This document shows positions 1 through 10,920 of a stretch of DNA of 64,000 nt, one piece after another. Position 1 is the stretch's first letter. Every line of letters starts with the position of its first letter. The stretch comes from Podarcis raffonei. Its lineage: Eukaryota; Chordata; Lepidosauria; Squamata; Lacertidae. Below the pieces are notes generated by a model. That model searched no databases. It was not told where the DNA came from and was given only the letters and a program-made list of their open reading frames with translations. The stretch lies in NCBI RefSeq assembly GCF_027172205.1, contig NC_070609.1, positions 54,228,001-54,292,000 of the forward strand. The letters run 5' to 3'. The translations under genes were made by a program, and so were the position numbers.

Positions 1-80
1 AACCAAGAATAAAAGTATAAGCAACAATAGCAACAATATCTGCTATATATTTTGGAAAGTAGTTTATCTGTCTTTCCATC

Positions 81-98
81 TATCTGTCTGGCTGACTG
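81..98. repeat. L1 target-site duplication, left copy
   Basis: The 18-bp string tatctgtctggctgactg here is repeated exactly at 2614-2631. It brackets the L1 insertion and marks its true ends. Confidence 0.93.
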
Positions 99-2613
99 GG
101 ACTTCCGGTCAGCGCCAGCGACGAATGGCGGATTCCCTCTGAGCTCCGGAGGGAATCGGCTCCGCGGGGACTGGGTCTGGCCGCTGCGGCGAAGCGGGGA
201 CCCGAAGAAATCACAGGCGGTGAAGCCTGTGAATTTGGAGACTCAGCGGGCTCCATTTGCGCCCCCCCCACTGCGAAAGAGCCTTTTTAAAGGCTCCAGA
301 ATGGAAAGGGGGTGTGCGGCGTGGGGCTGCGAGTCATTTCCCTTCTTTGCGGAGTGAAGCCGCAAGCCATAGTCAGAGAGCGCTGATTTCTTTCTGGACA
401 ATTGGAAGCTAAAACAACTACCCGTGAGTAGGATCAAGCAATTATTTCGAGAAAAATTTTAGTAAATTTGGCATTGAAACGGGAAAGGTACAAACAGGAA
501 GTCTGCCTTTCCGGTCTTGTAAATAGATCAAAGCAAAGAGACTGTAAAGCTGCAACTTTGAAAGACGTCAATTAAAGGCTTAAAATTCAGCACCAAAAAT
601 GCGATCTCCCCCCTGTTTGCAGGAACAGAGGGGTGAAATTTGAGCAATATTTATCCTGCAAGAAAAGAGGAGTTTTAGAACTAATTCAAGAATTTGGTCA
701 GGTGGCAGGATTTAAATTGAACAAGTCAAAAACTAAGGTTTTAGAGAAAAACTTAACATTGACTGAAAGAGAGAAGTTTCAGAATGAAACAGGTTTAACT
801 GTTGTGAAGAAAGTGAAATACCTGGGGATTAACATGACAGCTAAAAATGGGAATTTGTTTAAAGATAACTATGAAAAATGTTGGATGGAAGTGAAAAAAG
901 ATTTAGAAATTTGGTCAAATTTGAAGCTTTCCTTGTTGGGTCGAATAGCAGCTATAAAGATGAATGTATTGCCTAGAATGTTGTTTTTCTTTCAAACATT
1001 GCAAATTGTGGACAAGATGGACTGTTTCAAGAAGTGGCAGAAAGACATTTCTAAATTTGTCTGGCAGGGCAAGAAGCCCAGAATAAAATTCAAGATATTA
1101 ACTGATGCAAAAGAAAGGGGTGGATTTGCCCTGCCAGACTTTAAACTTTATTATGAATCAGCAGCGTTCTGCTGGCTGAAAGACTGGCTGCTTCTGGAGA
1201 ACACAGACATTTTGGATTTAGAAGGTTTTAACAATGTTTTTGGGTGGCATGCATATTTGTGGTATGACAAGGTTAAAGCACATAAAGCATTTAAAAATCA
1301 TATTGTTAGGAAAACTTTGTTTAATGTTTGGGTTAGATACAAGGATTTATTGGAAAATAAAACCCCATGGTGGTTGTCGCCAATGGAAGCGAAAGCTCAG
1401 AAAAAGCTCAATATGGAGGCCAGATGGCCGAAGTATTGGGAAATTTTGGAACAAGAAGGAGATAGACTGAAACTGCAGAGTTTTGAGAAACTAAAAAACA
1501 AAGTGCAAGACTGGCTTCATTACTTTCAGATAATGGAGGCTTATAATTTGGACAAGAAAATTGGCTTCCAGGTGGAAAAATCTAAATTAGAAATAGAACT
1601 GTTAGAACCCAAAACTAAGATTTTGTCAAAAATGTATAACTTGCTGTTGAAATGGAACTCTCAGGATGAGACGGTTAAATCTGCTATGATTAAATGGGCA
1701 CAAGATGTTGGACATAACATTATGTTTGCTGACTGGGAACAGTTGTGGACCACTGGGATGAAATTTACGGCATGTAATGCCTTAAAAGAAAATATTATGA
1801 AAATGATATACAGGTGGTACATGACCCCAGTCAAGCTTGCAAAAATTTACCATTTGCCCGACAATAAATGTTGGAAATGTAAAGAAAATGAAGGTACATT
1901 TTTTCACCTTTGGTGGGCGTGCCCTAGGATTAAGGCTTTCTGGGAAATGATTTATAATGAATTGAAAAAGGTATTTAAATATACCTTTGTGAAGAAACCA
2001 GAGGCCTTTCTCTTGGGCATTGTCGGCCAATTGGTGTTAAAAAAGGATAGAACTTTCTTTATGTACGCTACAACAGCAGCAATAATACTCACTGCAAAGT
2101 ATTGGAAGACGCAAGATTTACCCACTCTGGAAGAATGGCAGATGAAGTTGATTGACTTTATGGGATTGGCAGAAATGACTGGCAGAATCCGCGACCAGGG
2201 AGAAGAGTCGGCGGAAGAAGATTGGAAGAAATTTAAGGACTATTTACAGAAATACTGCAATATTAATGAATGTTGAATGATGCTGGATTGAAATCAAGTG
2301 GTTTCTAGCTGTAATGGTATAAAAAAATATGAAAAAATGTGTTTTTTTTATAAGTAAAAGTCTAAGCTACAATAATTTAAGATGTTGGAGAGAAAATAAG
2401 GTGTTTTTTAGCTGTAATGCTATGAGATAAGGATTTGCTGGACAAATAATTTGAACTGGAATACAAGAAGGGGAGGTATGAGGAGGTCAGGGAAATATGT
2501 TATTGAAAAATAAGTTGTGAACTTTATGTGTTTTTATTATTTTTTCTTTTTACTTTTTTCTCTTTGTTTGTATAAAATGGAAAACTCTAATAAATATTTT
2601 ATATATAAAAAAA
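99..2613 (+). mobile_element. Internally deleted L1 LINE with both ends preserved
   Basis: The 2.5-kb insert begins with a GC-rich L1-type 5' UTR (99 to about 630). It jumps directly into the C-terminal half of ORF2, runs through a 3' UTR with AATAAA at 2589-2594, and ends in a short A-rich tail. It is flanked by a perfect 18-bp duplication. ORF1, the endonuclease and the reverse-transcriptase core are missing, so it cannot move itself. Because the 5' end is kept and only the middle is lost, this is not ordinary 5' truncation. Reverse transcription of an internally spliced or deleted L1 RNA is a likely cause. The intact duplication and long open frame suggest a young insertion. Confidence 0.92.
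633..2276 (+). CDS. L1 ORF2 C-terminal remnant (547 codons, no RT core)
   Basis: This uninterrupted frame matches the part of L1 ORF2 after the polymerase active site. Residues 14-35 (VLELIQEFGQVAGFKLNKSK region) and 62-69 (KYLGINMT) are typical post-FADD motifs, as is LLGRIAAIKMNVLPR at 101-115. A cysteine-rich knuckle near the C-terminus has C413, C416, H425 and C430 (CX2CX8HX4C). The first 13 codons come from across the internal deletion junction, so the start is accidental. The endonuclease and the catalytic aspartates are absent, and the product would have no retrotransposition activity. The lack of stop codons across 547 codons indicates recent insertion rather than selection. Confidence 0.88.
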   Translation: MKFEQYLSCKKRGVLELIQEFGQVAGFKLNKSKTKVLEKNLTLTEREKFQNETGLTVVKKVKYLGINMTAKNGNLFKDNYEKCWMEVKKDLEIWSNLKLSLLGRIAAIKMNVLPRMLFFFQTLQIVDKMDCFKKWQKDISKFVWQGKKPRIKFKILTDAKERGGFALPDFKLYYESAAFCWLKDWLLLENTDILDLEGFNNVFGWHAYLWYDKVKAHKAFKNHIVRKTLFNVWVRYKDLLENKTPWWLSPMEAKAQKKLNMEARWPKYWEILEQEGDRLKLQSFEKLKNKVQDWLHYFQIMEAYNLDKKIGFQVEKSKLEIELLEPKTKILSKMYNLLLKWNSQDETVKSAMIKWAQDVGHNIMFADWEQLWTTGMKFTACNALKENIMKMIYRWYMTPVKLAKIYHLPDNKCWKCKENEGTFFHLWWACPRIKAFWEMIYNELKKVFKYTFVKKPEAFLLGIVGQLVLKKDRTFFMYATTAAIILTAKYWKTQDLPTLEEWQMKLIDFMGLAEMTGRIRDQGEESAEEDWKKFKDYLQKYCNINEC

Positions 2614-2631
2614 TATCTGTCTGGCTGACTG
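2614..2631. repeat. L1 target-site duplication, right copy
   Basis: Exact match to 81-98, immediately after the A-rich L1 tail. Confidence 0.93.
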
Positions 2632-3157
2632 ACCATCTGTTCACTATAGGTTTGGATATGTCTTGAGATATCATTGTCAAACCCAGCACAGGGGTTCCCG
2701 AGGTGGGGGCAGCGGTCTTCATTAATGTTTGCATGCCGGGCGCCATTTTGAATCAAGATAGCAGACCAAACCATGGCTTTGCCTGGTTTTTGGTGTGATG
2801 AGTTCAAATTCACTTATTGCACGATCTAAAAACCCATGCTGATATTTCTAGGTTTCTACAAATTCCCAGGCAATTCTGGGCATTCCCTGCTTCTAAGCAA
2901 TACTTGAAATATGGACCATTGGAAAGATATAAGGACCAGCCTCCAAAGAGCTACAGTATCAGGGTTGTCTCTTTTGGGTAAATTCCTTAATAAAAGGCTT
3001 CATCATCACAAGCAGTCTGAAAGAGATGTGATTTTTAAAGCCTGCTTTAAAAACTCATAGTGTTGGCTTTGTTCTCACCTCTGTGGCGAGGAAGTTCCTC
3101 TGTTTAAGGGGCCACTCCAGATGAGGACCTGTTTTTAGTGCCTGTCTCTAGTTCAGT
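2632..3157. other. Unique non-coding DNA
   Basis: I see no coding exon, repeat family or RNA gene here. The base composition is ordinary. Confidence 0.5.
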
Positions 3158-3286
3158 TGTGGGGAACCTTTGTCCTTCCAGATGTTGCTGGTGTCCAACT
3201 CCCATCAGCCCCAACCAGCGTAGCTACAGTCAGGGATGATGGAAGTTGTAGTCTAGCAGCATCAGGAGGGCCACAGGTTCCCTCAT
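3158..3286. mobile_element. Palindromic MITE (family A)
   Basis: The two halves are imperfect inverted repeats, from gggaacctttgtccttcc to gggccacaggttccc, meeting near a central tcagggatgatgg. Related degraded copies lie near 13612, 14370, 37275 and 63297. The structure suggests a hAT-like non-autonomous element. Confidence 0.7.
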
Positions 3287-3567
3287 CCAGATACACAGGC
3301 GTTTTCTTTGCTCTGTTCATCTATAGAGCCTAATCCTGCAAAGCTTAACCAGGAAGAGAGGCCATGAGAGGGGGCAGGGAGAAAGGTCAATAGGACTTTG
3401 GGCTCTGTCAATCCACTGGGATTTGGGGCATATTGGATTAAAAAGCCTATATAATGCAAAACATTTTCTCAATTATATAAAATTCTTGCCTGCTTTAAGG
3501 AACTTGGCATTTCAAACGAATCCAGGGGCTTAAACACCTCTCCCATCTGGAAGGGAGATTGTGCCCT

Positions 3568-3569
<2 letters not shown>
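3287..3569. other. Unique non-coding DNA
   Basis: No gene, RNA or repeat family recognised. Confidence 0.4.

Positions 3570-3620
<51 letters not shown>
3570..3620. repeat. (TA)n microsatellite, about 51 bp
   Basis: Uninterrupted alternating T and A, directly readable. It is long enough to be length-variable. Confidence 0.97.
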
Positions 3621-3623
<3 letters not shown>

Positions 3624-4499
3624 TGCTTCTGTTACAGAAAGCATCTTGTCTCTTTTACTGAGAAAGCATGATTCATTTCACAGAAATTCTCATCTGCTAT
3701 TAATCTTTCAGGATATAGTTAGTGTTCTGATATTTTTTTCCAGATATTGTTTTATAGAGGGATTTGAAGTAGCTTTCCCTAGGCAGCCTGAAAGATTACT
3801 CAGTGATTATAAGCAACTCAATACTGTATGACAACATCTTCATGCAAGGGACTTACAATCATGTTTCATTAATTCAGCTTGAACGAAGCCTCATTTTGGG
3901 CCTTGAGGAGCTTAAGATTTATGTGAAATTAATAACATAACAGATGTCTTCACAATTTGGTTCCTTCAGAAAAAAAGGAGAAGGAGACCCTGATTACTTT
4001 GAAAACTTCAATGCTTTAAAATGCAGACTGAGGGAGTTGTCACTCTTGGGTAAGGGAGTTACTCCTTTCTATCTGCCATCCCTCTGAACTGAATAGAATT
4101 TAAATGTCAGCTTTATATGAAATAGCCCAAATAGTCATTATTGCCTACAATAAACAAGCAATCAAAAGCTATCACTTCCATTAATAAGTGACATCGGACA
4201 TTTTAACTAAAACACAGGGAGATCAAACCTCCACCTTTTGATCTGCAGGTGGGAACAGGGCAAGAGGGAAGTAGACAAGGAAGAATATTCAGGAATTGGA
4301 TTTCCCACTGTCCTTTGTTGCTGATAATTTAATCATATTTTTCTCATAGGAAAAAAATATATATCTGAGTTGACACAAAAATCTCCACTTTATAAGAGAG
4401 CCGAAGGCCTCTCTTGTGGATGTCTCTGCCTAAGGCCAAGTCTCTTCTTTTCTTCCTTTTCTTCTTTATTTTAAATCCAAAGGATAACTTTAAGCACTG
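3621..4499. other. Unique AT-rich non-coding DNA
   Basis: No reading frame of note and no repeat family recognised. Short A/T runs occur, such as atatatat near 4358. Confidence 0.4.
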
Positions 4500-4990
4500 G
4501 GTTTTTCAAAAGTCAATTCTTTTATCTGGGCACAGGGAACACTAGGTGCCCTGCAAGCTGCATTTAAACACATTCGTGTGCTCCCAGTTATCTCAAAGGA
4601 AACTGACTATGTGTTTATCTCCCGAAGACCAAATAATAACAGTAATTGAAATGAAATGGGAGAGGGTAAAAAAAATAAAACGTTTTCACTTTGCTTCCCA
4701 CCCCGCTCCTTTAAAAAATGCAGAAAGGAGATCCAATATGCTAAGGGCGCAGGGGAACAATGTCTTCTTAAAATTCAAATAATTTGAGTGAAGCTGATAG
4801 GAGGGGAAGAAAGTCATTTGAGATGGTCTGATATGCAAAGCAAGTTACATTAAGGGCCTGGGAATGGAGACGGCACTGAGTATTATGGTTAAAGGCAGTG
4901 TCGGCGAAGTAATAAAAATTAGTTCATTTGATTGTTGTGGACACGGTTCATGCGCTAGCTCCACATTTCTAATGAGGCAGCCCCTTCACC
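4500..4990. promoter_or_regulatory. Candidate conserved non-coding element
   Basis: Repeat-free sequence with TAAT-core motifs (ataataacagtaattg, gtaataaaaattag), unmutated-looking CpGs and no coding potential. This texture is typical of deeply conserved vertebrate regulatory DNA. No alignment was possible, so this is a guess from composition. Confidence 0.3.
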
Positions 4991-5599
4991 ACCACCACCC
5001 CTTGTTTCTTGCAGCCCACCCTGGGCATCTTGACTGAGCTGCCACTCCACTCTGCCAAGAGGTAAGAGTGCAGAGAGATAAAGGCAAGGAATCAAATGCT
5101 TTTAATGGGAATAATAAAACCCAAAACATAGTCGTCCCCCCATCTGAGGACCACAGGAGGAAATATCATTAGCATTTGTTGGAACAGACAAAGCAATGAC
5201 TTCTGAACATGATTCTCTCTCTCTCTCAAATTAATACCAAGGAATTCCTTAGGCATACAGAAATGCACTCATCTAGCAACTCAATAATCAAAAGCCTATG
5301 GTAAACTCCATGTCCATTGCTTGAGATGTTTGGAAACAGTGCTGTTCCAGAGATGACATGCTTGTTCCACGCTGAAAAAAACCCCATCCACCATGCATAT
5401 GGATGGGTGGGTGGAGAGAATCCTTTAAAAAAAAAAGTCCTTCTGGGCAAATGTCTGGGGGCCACATGCCTGTGGAGCATGTTTCAGGGAGCCAGAAACA
5501 AATGCAGTTGGAGGAATAAAGGCAAATGTTAGCTTTGTACGCTATGCTGGTTTCAGCCCAAACTGCCCTGCCCCTCTGTGTCCTGCATCAAGACAGGCA
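4991..5599. other. Unique non-coding DNA
   Basis: Contains a short TC run near 5216-5226. No gene or repeat family recognised. Confidence 0.4.
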
Positions 5600-6060
5600 A
5601 GAGGGATGGACATATTCCAGCCTAAGATCTCCCACTGAGCTTCCTGGCCAAGTAGGGATTTGAATCCTGATTCAACACTCAGGGGTGGAGGAAGGGGGGT
5701 GCGGTAGGTGCGGTCCGCCCCGGGTGTCACCACTGAGGGGGGTGACAAAATGCCAGGTGGCACTCACTGTGGTGCCTGCAGCGCGCCCGAGCCACATGTC
5801 TCTCCTGGGAGAGACGCGGTCGCTTGGGCACATGCAGGCTCTGTGCCACCCAAATGGTCCACCCACTGCCTCCCCCCAACCTGTAGGGCACCTGAGTGGG
5901 AGGAGGCAGGCAGACTCCGGGGGCCCCACAGTGCGCCCCACAGTGCGCCCCTATGGGTGGCTTGCACCGCCCCTGGGCGCACCGCCCCAGGAACCCGAGC
6001 GGCTTCCTCCACCGCTGTCAACACTTTAACCACTATGCCACACTGTCTCCCCAGCATAGT
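5600..6060 (-). mobile_element. tRNA-derived SINE (type 3), split by a hAT element
   Basis: On the minus strand the right flank reads as a tRNA-like head (gtggcatagtggttaa). The left flank gives caaatccctacttggccagg, the usual body of a common squamate tRNA SINE. A GC-rich hAT element sits inside it at 5680-6017. Removing that insert and one copy of its duplication restores the SINE. Confidence 0.72.
5680..6017. mobile_element. GC-rich hAT non-autonomous element, 338 bp
   Basis: The terminal inverted repeats pair caggggtggaggaag at the left with cttcctccaccgctg at the right. The element is flanked by a perfect 8-bp duplication, tcaacact, at 5672-5679 and 6018-6025. An 8-bp duplication and CAG-type ends are hAT hallmarks. 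It is far more GC- and CpG-rich than its surroundings and has no transposase. Several overlapping open frames here are only by-products of high GC. Confidence 0.9.
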
Positions 6061-6480
6061 CTAACCACCACATGAATTTTGTGCAAGCAAACCAGGATGG
6101 CTGCTGAATAAACAGGACTTCTGGAGGAATTCAGACACACCTTTTGAAGTCTTGGCCTCTAGCCAGACAACAGAAAGGAGTTTGCTTTGTTTCAGGAGGG
6201 CCTTTGAGGGTATGCTAATTTGCTGCCACCCACCTTTTGTCGGGTGGGGGTGGGGGAGAAGCTGAAAGAAATTAGGAGAGGAATTTTAACAGCACTTAGC
6301 AGCAGTGCTAACCGTGTTCTTGCTCAGGAAAGGCAGGTCCGTGATGGGCAATTTCATCCAACTTGGCAGGAGGAAGTCCCAGACCACTAAATCCATCTGC
6401 CAAATAGCATTCCCAGTCCTACCAGTGATGCAGTTAAATGGGTAAAAGTTCATAGGAAAGGATGGTCTTATGAGAATACC

Positions 6481-6481
<1 letters not shown>
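6061..6481. other. Unique non-coding DNA
   Basis: Contains a G-rich run at about 6241-6257. No gene recognised. Confidence 0.4.

Positions 6482-6524
<43 letters not shown>
6482..6524. repeat. (TAA)n microsatellite
   Basis: About 14 uninterrupted trinucleotide units. Confidence 0.95.
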
Positions 6525-6525
<1 letters not shown>

Positions 6526-6544
6526 CCTATCAAGGCTATATTCC

Positions 6545-6842
6545 ATGAACTATGGAATTTGCTTCCATGGCAGGCACTGATGACCACCAACTAGGATGGC
6601 TTTAAAAGAAGATTATACAAATTCACAGAGAACAAGGTTATCAGTGGCTATCATCTGCTGTCAGAGAAGCAGTATGCATCTGAATATCAGTTGATAGAAA
6701 CTGCATGAAGCGAGAGTTGTTGTTGCACTCAGGTCCTCAGTTGTTGTTGCACTTGTAAGCATCCGGTTGGATGCTGTGAGAGCAGGACGTTTGACCAGAT
6801 GGGCTTTTGCCCTGATTCAGCAGAGCTCATATGTTCTTATGT
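6545..6842 (+). mobile_element. CR1-type LINE 3' end (subfamily 1)
   Basis: Reads as the widespread reptile 3' end with 'actgatgaccaccaact', 'gatggctttaaaaga', 'gaccagatgggc' and the terminal 'atgttcttatgt'. It is heavily 5' truncated and diverged. Related copies lie near 24150, 43217, 47050 (minus), 59119 and 61030 (minus). Confidence 0.7.
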
Positions 6843-7767
6843 ACATACACCCATATAGCCAATTACAGAGTTACATTTAGGCTCTGTTTAATGCTTGTTC
6901 CATTCATTTTAAGAGTATGAAACTTAAGCACAACTGAGCAAACATTTGCCTGACTATTCAGAAGTGCAGAATAAATGTGGAATGTGCCCTATTTAATCTC
7001 CTTACGCTGAAATCCACTGAGCAAAATTATAATTTGATATGGCTCAACTTAGCCAATAGAAACTCATAAAATGTCTTAACATCATAATACATTGTACAAA
7101 AGAATCGCTAAGCACCATAAAGCATATGGGAATATGGGTCTGTATTCCTCTATTACAGTCTGCCAGCACCGCATATTAAAATGATTTCTGTTTAAGTGCA
7201 AGGCTCCCCGAGGAGTATCCCAGCCTTAATTAAAATGTCAATATATATATATATATAAGGCAAAAGTCCATAGGGGACTTCATTTTGTTTTTAACTCTTT
7301 CAGACAGCTCTTTCTTAACTCATTAATTCCACTTCCCAACTTTGGGGACAATTAAAAGGAGGAGTGTCTGTGAAGCTTTCTTTCTTAATTAAATGGTGTT
7401 ATAATGAATGCAGACGTATACCAGGAGGCACTGAGCAGCTGGTGCATTGAGCAACGGCTGCCCCCTGCACTCCCAGAAGGAGTCTCATGCCTTTAACAAC
7501 TCTATAGCATAGGTCTGTATCCATAGCTATTAGTCATGATCATGCGTGGAGCATCCAGGGTCACAGCCAGTCTACCCCTGGATTCCAGTTGCCGGAGAGC
7601 AATAATAAAGCAGGTTGTGGTCATTGTGTCCTGATTGTGGGCTTCCTCTCTGGTTGGTCATCGTGAAAAATGGGATGCTGGACCAGATGGATGTTTGGTG
7701 TGACCCAGGTATTCTGGTGCTCAGGCTGGAACATCACAACTTCAGCTTCTCCAGAGAGAAATGCAGG
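6843..7767. other. Unique AT-rich DNA with homeobox-like TTAATTAA sites
   Basis: Repeat-poor apart from a short (TA)n at 7240-7258. Between 7200 and 7430 there are several AATTAA/TTAATT cores, including ccttaattaaaatg and ttcttaattaaatgg, which would suit homeodomain binding. No coding potential. Confidence 0.35.
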
Positions 7768-7945
7768 GATAGATCTGTAGCTCAGCAGTAGAGAATCTGC
7801 TTTGCATGCAGAAGGTCCCAGGATCAAGCCTTGGCATCTCCAGGTAGGGCTGGGAATGGCTCCTGGTCTAAAATGCTGGCATGGAAATTACTGAGCTAGA
7901 TAAACTAAGGGTCTGGCTCTATATAATGCAGCTTCTGGTGTTCCT
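7768..7945 (+). mobile_element. tRNA-derived SINE (type 2), + strand
   Basis: Begins with a tRNA-Ala-like internal promoter (tgtagctcagcagtagag, then tttgcatgcagaaggtccca) and continues with the family body 'ggcatctccaggtaggg'. Confidence 0.78.
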
Positions 7946-8384
7946 ATAGCAAAAAACATGTAGCTTTCCATCCATTCCAGGCACAGAACCACTATCAAGT
8001 GGCAACCCCATAAACTTCCGCTTTGCCCGGGTCTGTAACTTCAGAGTGTCCACAAAGATCACTCTCATCACCATTCCCACTCAGAGCAAACTCAAGCAAT
8101 GCCTATCAGTTTGTCAGAAAAACAGGATCACCCCAAAATAAAGTAGTGGCTTCCATACCCTCAAGGGACACCCTAGGTATGAAGAAATACATACATTTGT
8201 GGATTTAATGAAAATTGCATTTTAAGGCTGCATGGCTTGGGAGTCATCTGAGCACACTGATGACTTTATCTTGCTTCTCACTGGTTCTGATTCGCTTGAC
8301 ACCCAAGCATCTGAGCTCACTATTAGAGGGATGAATCGAGAGCTGCCACAAAATGTTGCAGTCAGGGAGTCTTTTTTTCTAGTC
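7946..8384. other. Unique non-coding DNA
   Basis: Nothing recognised. Confidence 0.4.
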
Positions 8385-8465
8385 CCACCTGGAGCTGCCA
8401 TGGATTGAACCTCAGAGCTTCTGTACAAAGAGCAGGTGCTCCGCCAATGAGCTATGAGCCTTCCT
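8385..8465 (-). mobile_element. tRNA-derived SINE (type 2) head fragment
   Basis: The minus strand gives tagctcattggcggagcacc, a diverged tRNA-like box A region, and then a box B-like stretch. Confidence 0.55.
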
Positions 8466-9834
8466 TATAGGATGATGATGATGCGTCCACAGTTTTGAAA
8501 TGTGAAGACGTTCATGTAACTGAACCCAAGGCGGGGTTGCCCAGAGTGAACAGTGGGAGATGCTCTCCCATCTCAGTAGGTAGCTAAGCTGCACTGAAGG
8601 AAAGTAGTTAAACAGTTAATTTTTGTTGCCAATCAGCCTCCTGCTGTAATTAATAAAGTTGTGACCTTAGTCTAATCCACTCTGGTTGCCTCATTTCATT
8701 CTGCCTTCTTTTGCATAAGATGCACCCGGCAACTACATTGATTTGCATTTTCACATTGGTACAGTCATATATAGGATTACTTCAAGATTGCTCTCTTTTT
8801 CGCAGCTTTTTATCAATACGCATGAGTAGACCGAGGAGAAAATGCAAACAAATTGAAGGAAATGAACGCTGTGGCAAACTGTACGTGTTCTAATTGCTGG
8901 TGTATTTTTTTGGGAGATGTTCTTACTTGACCCAAAATTCATGAGAACTAGGGCAGAGTGATCTGAGCGGGGGTGTTAAAAAAAAGAGTAAGAAACAGAA
9001 TAAAGGAAATCCTTTTGTCCCTAACAACAAGTCAGAGATGCCAAGATGTTGAAAGCACTGATATCTCACTTTCCAATGAGAAAGTCTCAGGCTCAAAATT
9101 TTCAATGTGAATTGGAAAATAGAAATTCCTTCCTTAGACAATGAAGAAATTTAACACAGTTCAATCATTTCACCTGCTTTTTTAATGTTGATGGGTGTGT
9201 GATAATCCTTATGTTAGCCCAAAAGGTTAAGAATCCATGCAGAATGAGGAGATATTAGTAGTCAGTAGGCTTGGAAAAGAACCCCAAGGTTGAAAAAGTA
9301 CTGTTACAGGCTTGGGGCATCAGTCTGGATGATACCTGTGAGTCCCTTTGAAACCAGTTAATGTGTATCTGTGAGGTTAGAATCAATAAGAGGAAACTGA
9401 ACCAACCCAACCAGTTCCTTTGTTAAGGTAATGGCAAGTTCAGTACTTCCATTTACATGTCCAAAGAGGTAGCTCTGTTGCCTTGGAGACAAATGGGTGG
9501 GCCTTTTCCCACCTCACCTAGGTGGATACCACATCATCCTCTGATGGAGAATAGCAGGCCAGAGGGTGGGGGTGGGGGGCTTTTGGCTGATTCTGGAAGC
9601 TGGATACACAGAGGCATATCTTGCTTGGTAGTGTACCCAAAGCTGTGCCTTGGGGGCTTCTCTAGAAACCTGTTGGAATGGTAATGCAATGAGTCACTCC
9701 ACCCTATGCTTAGGTTGGGTATATGTGTAAATAAAGCCATATATCCTAAAGATACCATGATCTCCATTGACCTTTGTTCCAAGAAAATCTCATTTATTGA
9801 AGATTTTTAAACAGACATTGGGTGACAATCTGTC
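8466..9834. other. Unique DNA; 8600-8900 candidate conserved element
   Basis: The stretch at about 8600-8900 is repeat-free with motifs such as ctgtaattaataaag and tgcataagatgcaccc, and looks like regulatory DNA. The rest shows no gene or repeat. Confidence 0.3.
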
Positions 9835-9880
<46 letters not shown>

Positions 9881-9881
9881 T
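9835..9881. repeat. (AAT)n microsatellite at an L2 3' end
   Basis: About 16 trinucleotide units, directly abutting the 3' terminus of the minus-strand L2 copy. It probably grew from the LINE's own repeat-type tail. Confidence 0.95.
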
Positions 9882-10472
9882 ATTTATACCACGCCGACCT
9901 TGCTGGGTTTCCCCAGCCACTCTGGGTGGCTCCCAACAGAATATTAAAACAGAATAAAACATCAAACATTAAAAACTTCCCTAAATAGGGCTGCCTTCAG
10001 ATGTCTTCTAGAAGTCAGATAGTTGCTTATTTCCTTGACATCTGAAGGGAGGGTGTTCCACAGGGCGGGCACCACTACCGAGAAGGTGCTCTGCCTGGTT
10101 CCCTATAACCTCACTTATTGCAGTGAGGGAACCACCAGAAGGCCCTTGGAGTTGGACCTCAGTGTCCAGGCTGAATGATGGGGGTGGAGACGCTCCTTCA
10201 GGCATACTGGACCGAGGCCGTTTAGGGCTTTAAAGGTCAGCACCAACACTTTGAATTGTGCTCAGAAACATACTGGGAGCCAATGTAGGTCTTTCAGGAC
10301 CAGTGTTATGTGGTCTCGGTGGCCCCTCCCAGTCACCAGTCTAGCTGCTGCATTCTGGATTAGTTGCAGTTTCCGGGTCACCTTCAAAGGTAGCCCCACA
10401 TAGAGCACATTGCAGTAGTCCAAGTGGGAGATAACTAGAGTATGCACAGCTCTGGTGAGACAGGGATTCCTT
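9882..10472 (-). mobile_element. L2-clade LINE 3' end, minus strand
   Basis: On the minus strand 10262-10489 translates to a reverse-transcriptase C-terminal segment (SHLDYCNVLYVGLPLK, then LIQNAAARLV, then DHITLVLKDLHWLPV) typical of L2/CR1-group ORF2. The following DNA continues into the end of the ORF (YLKERLHPHH-like), a short 3' UTR containing the sense of gagtggctggggaaacccag, and a (TTA)n tail. The copy is 5' truncated and its frame is no longer continuous. No active site is present. Confidence 0.85.
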
Positions 10473-10476
10473 AGCT

Positions 10477-10550
10477 GTGATTCCTGCATTTCAGGGGGTT
10501 GGACTAGATGCCCCTTGGGGTCCCTGCCAACTCTACAGTTCTATGGTTAT
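10477..10550 (+). mobile_element. CR1 LINE 3' tail (subfamily 2)
   Basis: Contains ggggttggactagatg, then ggggtccctgccaactct and the octamer-like end cagttctatgg. This is a very short CR1 end joined to the L2 fragment. Confidence 0.75.
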
Positions 10551-10723
10551 ATGAAATGTATAGTGGCAGTGGGCCCCAATATAAGGAACAAGGAGTTGGC
10601 ATAATCTTTAGCAGTGGCAAACACATGATGTGAGCTGGGCAGATTTATTTTACCAGCCTTGCAGCTGCATTTTTGCTAGCAAGTAAGTGAGAGCCAGAGT
10701 TTTGGGGTTATGACCAGCCTTCT

Positions 10724-10724
<1 letters not shown>

Positions 10725-10787
<63 letters not shown>
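10725..10787. repeat. Compound (CA)n(GA)n microsatellite
   Basis: A CA run from about 10725 switches to a GA run from 10741 to about 10787. Confidence 0.95.
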
Positions 10788-10789
<2 letters not shown>

Positions 10790-10870
10790 ATGTTTTCGAT
10801 ACTGTACTTTCCTTGAATAATTTGCCAAGGAATTACTCCTGTTAGTGTTCCTTCCTAATGTAGCAGCAAG

Positions 10871-10871
<1 letters not shown>

Positions 10872-10918
<47 letters not shown>
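10872..10918. repeat. (AT)n microsatellite
   Basis: About 23 uninterrupted AT units. Confidence 0.95.

Positions 10919-10920
<2 letters not shown>

Noticed and set aside
5685-6064. Overlapping open frames in a GC-rich segment, possible CpG island or exon
   Set aside because: The segment is a hAT element with exact ends and an 8-bp duplication.
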